Numbered from the stretch's first letter, positions 53,948 through 63,332 are shown. The stretch is DNA of 64,000 nucleotides from Neorhizobium populisoli (GCF_019430945.1 NZ_JAHYCB010000005.1:1-64000), one strand, 5' to 3'. Notes: generated by a model not told the origin, from the letters alone. Translations and numbers: made by a program.

Positions 53948-54256
53948 TCAGAGGGTCTCGAGCTTGCCGAGTTCCTTGGCGACCAGGTAGTAGAAGGTGA
54001 CGCGCGACTTGGAGCGGTCGGCAGCCATGGCCTTGGCAGCGGCTGCAACGGCGTTTTCGGCGGCTTCGCCGGTGACGCCGAGCTTCTTGCCGCACCAATT
54101 GGCGACGACGCGGTCGAGTTCGGTCTTGTCGCTGGCGGCGACATTGGCGGAATCGCGGTTGCGCAGAGCAATCCCGAGATGCTTCACGATCTTGCCCACG
54201 ATTTCTTCGCTGGCGCCGGCGTCATACTTTTTCACATCATCGAAATATTCGCTCAT
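53948..54256 (-). CDS. DUF2853 family protein
   Basis: The 102-residue helical protein matches DUF2853: SEYFDDVKKYDAGASEEIVGKIVKHLGIAL in parts, and DRSKSRVTFYYLVAKEL near the end. It is small, cytoplasmic and without known function. GAGAGGG lies close to the ATG. It is divergent from the ssrA gene. Confidence 0.82.
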   Translation of the reverse strand: MSEYFDDVKKYDAGASEEIVGKIVKHLGIALRNRDSANVAASDKTELDRVVANWCGKKLGVTGEAAENAVAAAAKAMAADRSKSRVTFYYLVAKELGKLETL

Positions 54257-54376
54257 GAACCCTCTCCTCGTTTGGATCGCTCCCGGAATTTCGGGAACAT
54301 CGACAAGATCATGTTGTAGAAGCCATTTCGAATATTATGCAACCCCTTTTCATATGGGTTGGAAACGTCTATATGG

Positions 54377-54710
54377 GGCTTGCCGGACTTCGGTCCGGCT
54401 ATGGCAATAAACGGCCGGTGTAATAAACCTATTGGACCCGGGGGCGGTACCCGGCGCCTCCACCATAAACCGGTCGGTCGATCTCTTGCGACCGGCTTAT
54501 GATGGGGGCGAAATAGGATCGACAAGGGCGTAAAGATCGAACTTTTGCTCGGCATGATACCACCGTTATCGGGTCAAACAGTGTAGTTGCAAACGACAAC
54601 AACGCTAAGGGTTATGCTCTCGCTGCCTAATGGCGGTGCGGGAAATCCGAACTAAGTCCTTACGGTTAGCCCCGTAAGGCGGGGTCCGAAGGCACCTGGC
54701 AACAGAAGCC
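54377..54710 (+). ncRNA. ssrA: Permuted two-piece tmRNA (alphaproteobacterial ssrA)
   Basis: The acceptor piece comes first: a UUCG-capped hairpin (GCCGGAC-TTCG-GTCCGGC, 54382-54399), GGACCCGGGGGCGG and CCGGCGCCTCCACCA with the 3' CCA at 54463-54465. After a spacer comes the coding piece, starting GGGGGCGAAATAGGATCGAC at 54504, whose first bases pair with the acceptor's CGCCTCC. The tag frame lies at 54589-54630, and the coding piece ends near AAGCC at 54706-54710, complementary to GGCTT at the acceptor's start. Outer ends are estimates. This circularly permuted order is the alphaproteobacterial type; the RNA frees stalled ribosomes. Confidence 0.93.
54589..54630 (+). other. tmRNA tag reading frame
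   Basis: The resume codon GCA opens 13 codons reading ANDNNAKGYALAA and then TAA. The ends AND-N and LAA are the parts recognised by SspB and ClpX in other bacteria. The residue before Tyr is Gly; I recall Glu in closely related tags. Confidence 0.9.
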
Positions 54711-54861
54711 TTCACCTTCCCGCCTCAGTCGAATATTATTGTTGCTGACTCGTGACCGGAAGCAGGGCTTTCCTGCGTCGGGGCGGCATGGCATAACGCG
54801 TCTACGAATGGCATAGCCCGTTTGGCGAAAAGACGAGAAGAACTGGGAAAGACAGGATCGC

Positions 54862-55374
54862 ATGGGGCAGGATCACATCCGTTACGACATTCTGGCGCAG
54901 GATGCGCTTCGCGGCGTCATCCGCAAGGTCTTGACCGAAGTGGCGGCGACAGGCCGGCTTCCGGGCGACCATCACTTCTTCATCACCTTCCTGACCGGCG
55001 CGCCGGGCGTGCGCATTTCGCAGCATCTCAAGTCGAAATATGCCGAGCAGATGACCATCGTCATCCAGCACCAGTTCTGGGATCTGAAGATCACCGAAAC
55101 GCAGTTCGAAGTCGGCCTTTCCTTCTCCGACACGCCGGAGCGCCTGGTCATCCCGTTCAACGCCATCCGCGGCTTCTACGATCCGTCGGTGAATTTCGAG
55201 CTCGAATTCGAAGTGCCGCTGGCCGACGAGGAAGAAGGCACCTCCGCCGAAATCACCGCGATCCCGGTCGAAGCTGTGGCGAAGCCGGCCGAAGGTGACG
55301 AAAAGCCGAAGAGCGACGAGGAAAAGAAGCCGGGTTCGGTCGTTTCCCTCGATTCCTTCCGCAAGAAACAATAA
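54862..55374 (+). CDS. sspB: SspB, ClpXP adaptor for ssrA-tagged proteins
   Basis: The 170-residue protein has the SspB fold in its alphaproteobacterial form (HIRYDILAQDALRGVIRKVL, HHFFITFLTGAPGVRIS, LVIPFNAIRGFYDPSVNF), a charged linker and the C-terminal ClpX-binding motif VVSLDSFRKKQ. It hands tagged proteins to ClpXP. It starts about 150 bases behind the ssrA coding piece on the same strand, placing tag and adaptor side by side. Confidence 0.93.
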   Translation: MGQDHIRYDILAQDALRGVIRKVLTEVAATGRLPGDHHFFITFLTGAPGVRISQHLKSKYAEQMTIVIQHQFWDLKITETQFEVGLSFSDTPERLVIPFNAIRGFYDPSVNFELEFEVPLADEEEGTSAEITAIPVEAVAKPAEGDEKPKSDEEKKPGSVVSLDSFRKKQ

Positions 55375-55389
55375 CGCGGAGCGTCTTGG

Positions 55390-55608
55390 ATGAGCGCCGA
55401 GATCGTCAACCTGCGCCAGTTCAAGAAAAGCAAGGCGCGGCTCGACAAGGAGAAGGAGGCGGAACAGAACCGCCTCACCTTCGGCCGCACGAAAGCGGAA
55501 AAGTCGCTCACCAAGGCACTGAACGAAAAATCGAAAAAGACGCTTGATCAGGGCAGGCTGGAAAAACCGGGTCATGACGACGGTAAACCGCGTCAGGACG
55601 ACGAATGA
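55390..55608 (+). CDS. DUF4169 family protein
   Basis: The 72-residue basic protein begins EIVNLRQFKKSKARLDKEKEAE and RLTFGRTKAEKSL, as in DUF4169. It is highly charged and lysine-rich, probably helical. It begins 15 bases behind sspB, so is likely cotranscribed. Function unknown. Confidence 0.8.
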   Translation: MSAEIVNLRQFKKSKARLDKEKEAEQNRLTFGRTKAEKSLTKALNEKSKKTLDQGRLEKPGHDDGKPRQDDE

Positions 55609-55740
55609 CCGGGTCAGCACAGCTGTCCCATTTTTGACGATCGTCAATCTTTTATCAACCAAACCTCCAGTGCCCTGCTTGACGGAACATGCGGCGCGGT
55701 TTGAATAGCCGCACTTGTCCAGATGGTCCCGGAGAGTTTC

Positions 55741-55950
55741 GTGATCCGCAAACATTCCGCGACGTTGCACGGCCATCGCACCAGCTTTTCCCTTGAGGAC
55801 GAGTTCTGGATGGAACTGAAGGCGATTGCCGCCGCACGTCATATCAGCCTCGCAGCCCTGATCGCTGAAATCGACGACCAGCGCGCTGCCGACAGCAACC
55901 TGTCCTCGGCATTGCGCGTGTATGTTCTGAACTGGCTCAAGGCGAATTAA
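55741..55950 (+). CDS. Ribbon-helix-helix domain protein
   Basis: The 69-residue protein contains a ribbon-helix-helix fold (HRTSFSLEDEFWMELKAIAAARHI, then AALIAEIDDQRA). It is probably a small DNA-binding repressor. A GTG at 55741 has GGAGAG five bases ahead; an ATG at 55723 lacks a site. It lies 132 bases behind the DUF4169 gene. Confidence 0.8.
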   Translation: MIRKHSATLHGHRTSFSLEDEFWMELKAIAAARHISLAALIAEIDDQRAADSNLSSALRVYVLNWLKAN

Positions 55951-56103
55951 ATCTACAATGTCAAAAAGCGCGAATTGACGTCATTATAATCGACGACGGC
56001 TGCTGGTTGAAATTTCCTACCAAAAATTAACCGGAGCGACTCAAGACAATCGACTAGCCTCGAAGCCGGGAATTTTCCCGGTTTTCCTTCCAGAGGTCAT
56101 TTC

Positions 56104-56454
56104 ATGGTCGACGCCGTTTCCTCCTCTTCCGCCGCCTCCACCCTTCTTTCCTCAGCCGGCTCGGGCGCGGCGAGCTCTGCAGATCTCGAAGCGCAGATTT
56201 CCTCCATGCAGGATACGCTTGCCAACGAGACCGATGAACAGAAGCGGGCCAAGATCGAAAAGCAGCTTGCAGAGCTCAAGGCGCAGCTGCAGGCAGCGCA
56301 GGCTGCCGAAAAGCTGAAGCAGGGCCACGCCCAGGCCGGTGATAAAACCTCCGCCCAGCAGGCCCAATCTTTGCTTTCAGGAGAAAGCGACAAGATCGGC
56401 ACGAGCAATTTCGATGAAGCGACACCTTTCGGCGACCGCGAAGCCTGGGTCTGA
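56104..56454 (+). CDS. Small coiled-coil protein, unknown
   Basis: The 116-residue protein is Ser/Ala-rich at first, then has a predicted coiled coil of about 50 residues (LEAQISSMQDTLANETDEQK, KIEKQLAELKAQLQAAQAAE) with Gln/Glu repeats, and an acidic C-terminal tail. It has no Cys, signal peptide or membrane segment. AGAGG lies ahead of the ATG. Coiled-coil regions of this kind have no unique family; function is unknown. Confidence 0.6.
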   Translation: MVDAVSSSSAASTLLSSAGSGAASSADLEAQISSMQDTLANETDEQKRAKIEKQLAELKAQLQAAQAAEKLKQGHAQAGDKTSAQQAQSLLSGESDKIGTSNFDEATPFGDREAWV

Positions 56455-56462
56455 TCGGGCCC

Positions 56463-59400
56463 CTATCGCTGCACGCCCGGCAGGGTCGGCGAACCACCGG
56501 GCGCCAGTGGCGAAACGTCCTGGCGGAACGTGTTGTCCGGAATGATCAGCTGCGGCTGACCGGCGGGCGCTGGATTTTGCTGCTGCTGCCGCTGTTCGGC
56601 GGCGCGGGTCGCGGCTTCCGTTGCCTGCCGCTGACGCTCCGCCTCGGCCGCCTGCTGTTGGCGCACCCGCTCCTCGGCCGCGGCCTTTTCACGGGCCGCC
56701 TGCCGCTCCACAGCCTGGAAATTGTAGAGCGCCACCTCGCGGCGCAGCCGCTGCTTTTCGAGCACGCTCGCCTGCAGCGTCTCGACCCGGCGGCGCTCCT
56801 GCTCGAAGGCGCGCTGCGACAGGAAGTTGGTCACGGCCGAAACGTCGATCTGTTCCGCAGGCTTCGAGAGCGCGCCGGAATAATCGAGCCGCACGGTCGG
56901 ATCGCCGCCCGCCAGGGCCTCTTCGCCGGCATTGTAGGTCAGCGCCACATCGGCACTCATCTGGTCGTCGAAAAGATCGAAACGCCCCTCGCCGGCCAGT
57001 TTCGTCGAACCGACGGTGGCCGCGATATTCTGGGCCCGTGCCTCGCCGGCGGTGATCGTCACCGGAATGGTCACGTCACCGATCGCAGCGCTGCCCTGAT
57101 GGATCAGGCCGGCGACGAGCGGCCGCACCTTCGCCTCGGTAACCTCGCCGCCAAGCTTGTCGACAGCCGCCATCAGCGGCTTCAGCGCATCGCCATTGAG
57201 GCCCGCCACCGTCAGCCCCTTCAAGCGTAGCTCCGCCGATCCGCTGGACGCGCCGAGCAGTTCGGCAAAGGTCTTGCCGGTCGATTCCGCCGACATGGTG
57301 AAGCCGAGCCGGCCGGAAGCGACAGGCTTGCCCGCCGCGATCCATGAAACCGGCGCCAGATCGGCATCCTCGACCGAAAGCTTCGCCTGCAACAGGTCCG
57401 TGCCATTGCCGTTCGACATCATCAGCCGGCCGGCGAGCTTGCCGCCCTGCCAGGTGCCGGCGGCATTTTCGATGGTGATGCCGCTGCTGCGGTAAGCCAC
57501 CTTGCCGGAAAAGCCGGCAATATTGCCGAGCGACCCGGCATGGAATGTCGCGGCCTTTACATCCAGCCCGACATCGGCGCCACCAAAGATCGGCGCCTGG
57601 AAGGGCTTCTTGGAGAAGGCGCCGGTCTGCGGGTCGCCGATCGTGCCGAACACCGCCTCGCCGAGCCAGGCAAGATCGACCGTGTCGACCGAAATCGCTC
57701 CGGTGGCCGGCATGCCCGGCGCCTTGCGGTCGACCTTGATGTCGCCGGCAAAGTTATTGCCTTCGGCATTTCCCTTCAGCGCCGAGGCCGTCAGGTCCTG
57801 CGCCGTCATGGCGAGATCGGCGTCCAGCGTCAGCGGCAGGCCGGTGCCGAATTGCGGCAGACCGATCCCGTTCATCAGCAGATAGGGCTCGATATCGGCA
57901 CTCTTCAGCGCCAGATGACCGCGCCCCTCGCCAAAACCCGGATCCATAACGTTGACATCGCCGGTGAACGTCAGTGACGTCTTGTCCGTCTTGAACGACA
58001 GGTCGGTCTTCGCCGCACCCTGCGATCCTTGGCGCAGATTGAGTTCCACACGGCCTGCCCCGTCCCCGTCGAACGGCAGCGGGTCGAGTCCCGCCTGCCC
58101 CAGCAGAACCTGCGGCTGCGGATTGTCGAGTGTCGCGTGCAGCGACATGTCCGTGTCGCCCGTCAGGTCAAAAAGCCCCGGCAATTTCAGATCCGCATTG
58201 ACGACGCTGCCGTTCGACTTGCCCTTCAGCCCAAGCTCGATGCCGCCGAGAGTGCCGCCGACCGTCAGGTTGGCATTGAGATCGGTATTGGCAAACCAAG
58301 CGGCATTGCGGGCCAGCCGCTGCAGCGCCGGATGCGGCATGAGCCTGTCGCGCAACATGGCGAAGAACGCGCCGGGATCGGCGGAGCGGAAGCTCATCGT
58401 GCCGTTGCCGGAATAGGAAAGCAGCGAGCCTTCCACTCTTCCCTTTGCGGAAATCGTCGCGCCCTCGATATTGCCGATCGTCAGCCGTTCCAGGGACAAG
58501 ACACCGCCGGCCATGGTGAAGGCGGTATCGACATTGTTGGCCGCCACGCCAAAAGCGGTGAAACGATCGGCCTTCAGCGTTGCCGCGACACGATGGTCGA
58601 GCAGGTCCTGGCCGGCGTCGTCGCCGGTCACCAGCGAGGCAAGCGACCGCATCGCGTCGATGTCGATCTCGTTGCCGGCAAGGCTCATGGAGAGATTGGG
58701 CATCTGCCCCTGCGCCGACTGGCGCTCCAGCCGGCCCTTCAGCGTCGCCGGGCCGATCGCCAGTTCCAGTCCTTCGAACCGCTGCAGGTCCGGTGTCAGG
58801 TTGACCTTGGCCGAGAAACCGGCCGAGCGGAGCTGGCGGATTTCCGGCGCGACACGGCCCGACAACCAGTCGGAAAGACCGGACGGCTGGCTGGAAGCGA
58901 CCAGCATGTCGCCGACGAAAGAGATGCGGTCGCGCAGGACGAGATTGCCCTTGGCTTCCAGCTGGGTGCGACCAGGCAGCGTCGCCACCACATTATCCAC
59001 CGTCCAGCCGCGGCCGGCAGGACGCACATTCAGAGTGATGTCGCGGATCGTCGTATCCTTGGCGATCAGCGCCGGCAGCTTTAGTGTCGCGCGCCCCGGA
59101 ACCTGCGGGATCGGGATCGAGGCCGCCATGCGGATGAAATTGTTGAGACGGCGCTGTGCCGACGCGGCCGGATCACGGCCGGTCTTGGCCTGGGCCCCGC
59201 CTTCTCCCAGCCGGTTGACGTCGATCTGCTGCCCGTCCGCGGTCAGCAGGAATTCCGGCTTCACGCCGGTATCGAGCGTCGCCTCGCCGGTGACCACATA
59301 GGGATTGTCGGTCGCGCCGACCTCCAGCCGGTATTGCGGAATGCGGATGCGCTCGTTGGTAAGCTCGAAACCGCCCTTGACCCGTGGACCGGGCGCCGGC

Positions 59401-60170
59401 GCCTTGACCGGTTCTTCCGCAGTCTCCTCCTCCAGAAAGTCGAGGGTGAAATTGCCGTTATAGGCAGGCCGGTTGTCGGCGGTCGTCAACTCGCCGTCGA
59501 GATTGAGTTCGACGGGCTGCGCATCCGGCCACAGCCGCAGCCGCAGCGGCACCCGCTTGGCCGCGACATCCGCCGTGCCGCTGGTCAGGCTGAACCGCGC
59601 CTCATATCCGTCCAGCGTCGCGTTGCCGTCACCGCGCCAGGGGCCGAGCAGCGATGCCGCCGACAGATCGGCGGAAAGGCCGGTAATGCGGCGCGAACGG
59701 CCCGTTTCCTCGTCGATCAGATCGACCTGACCGCCGGTGACATGCACATCCTCGATGACGACGGTGCGGGCCGGGATCTCCGCCTTGCTGCCGCGCATCC
59801 AGTCGAGCGTGCCGTCCTTCAGGAGACGGATACGCGCCTTGGGGTCTTCGATGCGCATGTCGAAAATGCGCGCCTCGCCTGACAGGAACGGCGCCAGTTC
59901 CAGATCCATGGAAAACCGCGCCACCTGCACCAGCGGCTGGCCGTCCGTATCGGCGCCGACACGCACGTCATGCAGGGTGATCGACGGGAATGGCAGGATA
60001 CGCGCATCGACGGTTCCGTGAACGGAAACCTTCTTGCCGAGGATGCGGCTTGCCTGATCCTCGAAACTCACCCGGAAATTCGACCAGTCGACGAAGAACG
60101 GCGCCAGCAGCGCCGAAAACAGCGCTACGACCACCACGCCGCCGATCGTTATCATTATGCGTCCGAGCAA
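56463..60170 (-). CDS. AsmA family outer-membrane biogenesis-type protein
   Basis: The 1235-residue protein has an N-terminal membrane anchor (IMITIGGVVVVALFSALLAPF) and a long periplasmic part made of repeated beta-strand units, with WSNFRVSFEDQASRILGKKV at the AsmA start and a C-terminal AsmA domain. A final 80 residues form an Arg/Gln-rich coiled coil (ERQAAREKAAAEERVRQQQA). The AsmA class of bridge-like proteins moves lipids to the outer membrane in other bacteria. A TTG at 60170 has GGAG six bases ahead; an ATG at 60155 is possible. Confidence 0.9.
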   Translation of the reverse strand: MLGRIMITIGGVVVVALFSALLAPFFVDWSNFRVSFEDQASRILGKKVSVHGTVDARILPFPSITLHDVRVGADTDGQPLVQVARFSMDLELAPFLSGEARIFDMRIEDPKARIRLLKDGTLDWMRGSKAEIPARTVVIEDVHVTGGQVDLIDEETGRSRRITGLSADLSAASLLGPWRGDGNATLDGYEARFSLTSGTADVAAKRVPLRLRLWPDAQPVELNLDGELTTADNRPAYNGNFTLDFLEEETAEEPVKAPAPGPRVKGGFELTNERIRIPQYRLEVGATDNPYVVTGEATLDTGVKPEFLLTADGQQIDVNRLGEGGAQAKTGRDPAASAQRRLNNFIRMAASIPIPQVPGRATLKLPALIAKDTTIRDITLNVRPAGRGWTVDNVVATLPGRTQLEAKGNLVLRDRISFVGDMLVASSQPSGLSDWLSGRVAPEIRQLRSAGFSAKVNLTPDLQRFEGLELAIGPATLKGRLERQSAQGQMPNLSMSLAGNEIDIDAMRSLASLVTGDDAGQDLLDHRVAATLKADRFTAFGVAANNVDTAFTMAGGVLSLERLTIGNIEGATISAKGRVEGSLLSYSGNGTMSFRSADPGAFFAMLRDRLMPHPALQRLARNAAWFANTDLNANLTVGGTLGGIELGLKGKSNGSVVNADLKLPGLFDLTGDTDMSLHATLDNPQPQVLLGQAGLDPLPFDGDGAGRVELNLRQGSQGAAKTDLSFKTDKTSLTFTGDVNVMDPGFGEGRGHLALKSADIEPYLLMNGIGLPQFGTGLPLTLDADLAMTAQDLTASALKGNAEGNNFAGDIKVDRKAPGMPATGAISVDTVDLAWLGEAVFGTIGDPQTGAFSKKPFQAPIFGGADVGLDVKAATFHAGSLGNIAGFSGKVAYRSSGITIENAAGTWQGGKLAGRLMMSNGNGTDLLQAKLSVEDADLAPVSWIAAGKPVASGRLGFTMSAESTGKTFAELLGASSGSAELRLKGLTVAGLNGDALKPLMAAVDKLGGEVTEAKVRPLVAGLIHQGSAAIGDVTIPVTITAGEARAQNIAATVGSTKLAGEGRFDLFDDQMSADVALTYNAGEEALAGGDPTVRLDYSGALSKPAEQIDVSAVTNFLSQRAFEQERRRVETLQASVLEKQRLRREVALYNFQAVERQAAREKAAAEERVRQQQAAEAERQRQATEAATRAAEQRQQQQNPAPAGQPQLIIPDNTFRQDVSPLAPGGSPTLPGVQR

Positions 60171-60243
60171 GTCTCTCTCTCCAAAGTCTCGCTAAAAAAC
60201 TAGTTCCATTGGCTTCACAGGCAAGTCAAGCTTGCGGGAGCGC

Positions 60244-61665
60244 CTATTCGGTATTTCGGAAGATCTTGCCCGGATTGAAGATGTTTTGCGGGTCGAGGCT
60301 CGCCTTGATCGACCGCATCAGGTCCACCGCGCCGCCCAGCTCCTCTTCCAGGAACGCCATCTTGCCCTGGCCGATGCCGTGTTCGCCGGTGCAGGTGCCA
60401 TCCATGGCCAGCGCCCGCCGGTTCAGCCGCTCGATGAAGGCTTCCACCTTCTCCACCGAGGCGGGCGACTTGCCGTCGAACAGCACGAGGACATGGAAAT
60501 TGCCGTCACCCGCATGGCCGACGATCGGCGCCAGCAGGCCCTGTTCGGCAATATCGGCTTGCGTCTCGGCGACGCATTCCGCCAGCCGCGAAATCGGCAC
60601 GCAGACATCGGTCGAAAGCCCGTCCAGTTCCGGCGCCAGCGCCCGGCTTGCCCAATAGGCATTGTGGCGGGCGTTCCACAGCTTGGCGCGCTCCTCGGCA
60701 TTCGCCGTCCACTGGAATTCGTCGCCGCCACATTCGGACGCGATTTCGGCGAACTGCGCCGATTGCAGCGCAACGGTCTCTTCGGTGCCGTGGAATTCGA
60801 GGAAGAGCGTCGGCTTTTCCGGATAGGAGAGTTTCGAATAGGCGTTGCAGGCGCGCATCTGCACGTCGTCGAGCAGTTCGATGCGCGCCACCGGAATGCC
60901 CATCTGGATGGTCATGATGACAGCATCGCAGGCCGCCTTGACGCTCGGGAATGCGCAGACACCGCCACCGATCTTTTCCGGAATGCCCTGCAGCTTCAGC
61001 GTGACGGAGGTGATGACCCCGAGCGTGCCTTCCGAGCCGACAAAAAGCCGGGTCAGGTCGTAACCGGCGGACGATTTCTTGGCGCGCTGCGCGGTGCGGA
61101 TTTCCTCACCGTTCGCCGTGACCACCGTCAGCGACAGGACATTGTCCTTCATCGTGCCGTAACGCACCGCATTTGTACCAGAGGCGCGGGTTGCCGCCAT
61201 GCCGCCGATCGAGGCATTGGCGCCCGGATCGATCGGGAAGAACAGGCCGGTATCGCGCAACTCCCTGTTCAGTTCCTCGCGGGTGATGCCGGGCTCTACC
61301 GTTACGTCAAGGTCGGCCGGGCTGACGCGAAGCACCTTGTTCATCCGGCTGAAATCGATGGATATTCCGCCGGACGGCGCATTCACCTGACCTTCCAGCG
61401 AAGATCCCACGCCAAACGGAATGATCGGCACGCGATGCTCGGCACAGGCCCTGACGACGGCCGTTACATCTTCGGCGCTTTCGGCAAACACCACACCGTC
61501 CGGCAGCTGGGCCGGCAGATAGGTGGTGGTGTGGGCATGCTGTTCGCGAAAGGACTGGCCGGTCTGAAAACGCTCGCCGAGCGCCTGCTTGAGAATGCCG
61601 AGCACGGTCTTGATGCCGTCCTCGTTGCGAAGGCCCGCCTTCACGTCCCTGACCGCCATCACCAT
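60244..61665 (-). CDS. FAD-linked oxidoreductase, D-lactate dehydrogenase/GlcD-like
   Basis: The 473-residue flavoprotein has an FAD-binding PCMH domain (VPIIPFGVGSSLEGQVNAP, GLFFPIDPGANASIGGMAAT, LFVGSEGTLGVITSVTLKL) and the C-terminal domain ending HAGDGNFHVLV, TCTGEHGIGQGKM and IKASLDPQNIFNPGKI. This is the layout of D-lactate dehydrogenase (cytochrome) and glycolate oxidase GlcD. No GlcE/GlcF genes are near, which favours the single-chain D-lactate type. Confidence 0.9.
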   Translation of the reverse strand: MVMAVRDVKAGLRNEDGIKTVLGILKQALGERFQTGQSFREQHAHTTTYLPAQLPDGVVFAESAEDVTAVVRACAEHRVPIIPFGVGSSLEGQVNAPSGGISIDFSRMNKVLRVSPADLDVTVEPGITREELNRELRDTGLFFPIDPGANASIGGMAATRASGTNAVRYGTMKDNVLSLTVVTANGEEIRTAQRAKKSSAGYDLTRLFVGSEGTLGVITSVTLKLQGIPEKIGGGVCAFPSVKAACDAVIMTIQMGIPVARIELLDDVQMRACNAYSKLSYPEKPTLFLEFHGTEETVALQSAQFAEIASECGGDEFQWTANAEERAKLWNARHNAYWASRALAPELDGLSTDVCVPISRLAECVAETQADIAEQGLLAPIVGHAGDGNFHVLVLFDGKSPASVEKVEAFIERLNRRALAMDGTCTGEHGIGQGKMAFLEEELGGAVDLMRSIKASLDPQNIFNPGKIFRNTE

Positions 61666-62439
61666 TCTCCTTCAATCTTTTCAAGGAATTGGTTAGGCGA
61701 CGCACCGGCTTTTGTCCAGAAATTAAGCGCGTGTCGAAAGACGGATTCCGCCCTTGTTGCCCGTTTGCTTTTGTTCGGACGGGGCGCTGAAAGCTGCCTC
61801 GTAAATAAAGTAATAAGTGACACCTCTCAGCGCCCCGTTCGGCTGTTTTTATCCGCGACTTCGATCCCTCTGCGATGACGGGTTTTGTGGGCTATGCGGC
61901 GCCTCTCTTTTTGCAAAGAGGATCATGCACGCCATACTCTCCAGTGCCCGGCCATGACCGCCTCTCCCGACGATCGTTGCCGATCGACCGGGGACACCTT
62001 CACCACATGCGCCACGCGGCCCGGATCGATCAAGACCCTCGAACGCCGCAGGACGCCGCCCGCCACCCTCCAATGCCTCACAGGCACGCCCGGACGCGCT
62101 CTGAGGGAATGACGAGGAGCCGGTCCGACGGCCTTGCCTTGCCATTCCCGGTCGCCGGAGGGAGACCATTTTCCACGGACCCGGATGACGAGGTTTTGCG
62201 TCTCACCCTCAACCATCCGCACCGGCTCCGCATGACTGCCACGCCTGGCAGCGTATCCGATGCGGAACGGGAGAATTGTAGGAAGATATCCTCGGGCGGG
62301 GATGAAATTTATGAGGCGCCGGCCGGCGTCTGGCATTATCCTCTTGATCGCACTGACAACTATTTCTTCCGACGGCCATATCCGGCCGCCATTCTTCCAC
62401 CTCTCATGTTTTCGGATTTTCAAGCGCAGGAGTTCAGCA
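61666..62439. other. Intergenic gap of 774 bases
   Basis: No reading frame in this stretch looks real. It contains the orphan terminator at 61779-61845, a small hairpin CTCTTT-TTGC-AAAGAG (61905-61920), and G+C-rich sequence of no obvious function up to the AGGAG site of the next gene. A minus-strand frame across 61923-62474 and a plus-strand frame across 61875-62816 are unconvincing. Confidence 0.5.
61779..61848 (+). terminator. Orphan terminator with a long loop (possible small RNA 3' end)
   Basis: ACGGGGCGCTGA (61779-61790) and TCAGCGCCCCGT (61827-61838) form a perfect 12-bp stem, extended by two flanking pairs, over a 36-base A+T-rich loop. TCGGCTGTTTTT follows. On the plus strand no gene ends before it, so it may finish a small RNA. 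Reading it on the minus strand gives no T-run. Confidence 0.5.
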
Positions 62440-63270
62440 ATGTCGGTTATTGCAGTCATCGGAGCAGGCGCCATGGGCAGCGGCGTCGGCAGCCGCCTCG
62501 TCGCATGCGGCGCCGAAGTGCCGACCTATCTCGAAGGCCGTTCGGAGGCGACCAAGGCCCGCGCCCGCGCCGCCGGTATGCAGCCGGTCGGAATGGAGGC
62601 GATCGTTACGGCAGATATCATCCTGTCGATCATCCCGCCCTCGCAGGCTGTCGCTGTCGCGGGACAGGTGGCGGACGCGGCCCGCAAGCCGGTCACCTTC
62701 ATCGACTGCAACGCCATCTCGCCGGAGACGATGAAGGACGTGGCGGCGGTATTCGACAACAGCCCGGTCGAGGTGCTGGACGGCTCGATCATCGGCGGCC
62801 CGCCGAAACCGGGTGATGCGAGCGCCCGCTTCTACATCAGCGGCGACCCGCAAAACCTGAGCGCTCCGCTTAGCGAGCACGGACTGGTGGTGCGCCGCAT
62901 CGACGGCGCGATCGGCGCCGCTTCGGCCCTCAAAATGTGTTACGCCGGCATCAACAAGGGCCTCACCGGCCTCGCCACCGCGATGATGCTCGCGGCCATC
63001 CGCTCCGGCGCCGAAGAGAGCCTGAAACGCGAAGTGGCCGAAAGCCTGCCGGACCTCGACCGCAAGTTTGCCCACGCGCTGCCCGACATGTATCCGAAGG
63101 CCTATCGCTGGGTGGCGGAAATGGAAGAAATCGCAGCCTTCCTGGGCGATGACGATCCCGCCTCGCTGATCTATCGCGGCATGGCCGGGCTCTACAAAAA
63201 AATGGCGGATGACCGGGATGCGGGCGGGGAACTGGCAGAGAAGCTGAATGCGCTGCTGGCGCTAAAATAG
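62440..63270 (+). CDS. NAD(P)-dependent oxidoreductase of the 6-phosphogluconate dehydrogenase superfamily
   Basis: The 276-residue protein starts with a dinucleotide-binding motif VIGAGAMGSGVGSRL (residues 6-20) and has the beta-hydroxyacid dehydrogenase core with the C-terminal helical part of DUF1932 (AASALKMCYAGINKGLTGLATAM with the active-site Lys). Substrate not known. AGGAG lies ahead of the ATG. It is separated by a hairpin from the methyltransferase gene. Confidence 0.88.
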   Translation: MSVIAVIGAGAMGSGVGSRLVACGAEVPTYLEGRSEATKARARAAGMQPVGMEAIVTADIILSIIPPSQAVAVAGQVADAARKPVTFIDCNAISPETMKDVAAVFDNSPVEVLDGSIIGGPPKPGDASARFYISGDPQNLSAPLSEHGLVVRRIDGAIGAASALKMCYAGINKGLTGLATAMMLAAIRSGAEESLKREVAESLPDLDRKFAHALPDMYPKAYRWVAEMEEIAAFLGDDDPASLIYRGMAGLYKKMADDRDAGGELAEKLNALLALK

Positions 63271-63301
63271 AGGCCTCCGCCGAAGCATGCATACCCAATT
63301 C

Positions 63302-63332
63302 CGCGAGGCGATGCTCGGCGTCACGCCTCGCG
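63302..63332. terminator. Terminator-like hairpin
   Basis: CGCGAGGCG and CGCCTCGCG form a 9-bp stem with a 13-base loop, 31 bases after the preceding stop codon. There is no T-run. Confidence 0.45.

Noticed and set aside
61875..62816. A plus-strand frame of 313 residues overlapping the start of the 6PGDH-like gene
   Set aside because: Its second half is the shadow of that gene and its first half is low-complexity; no start site is seen.
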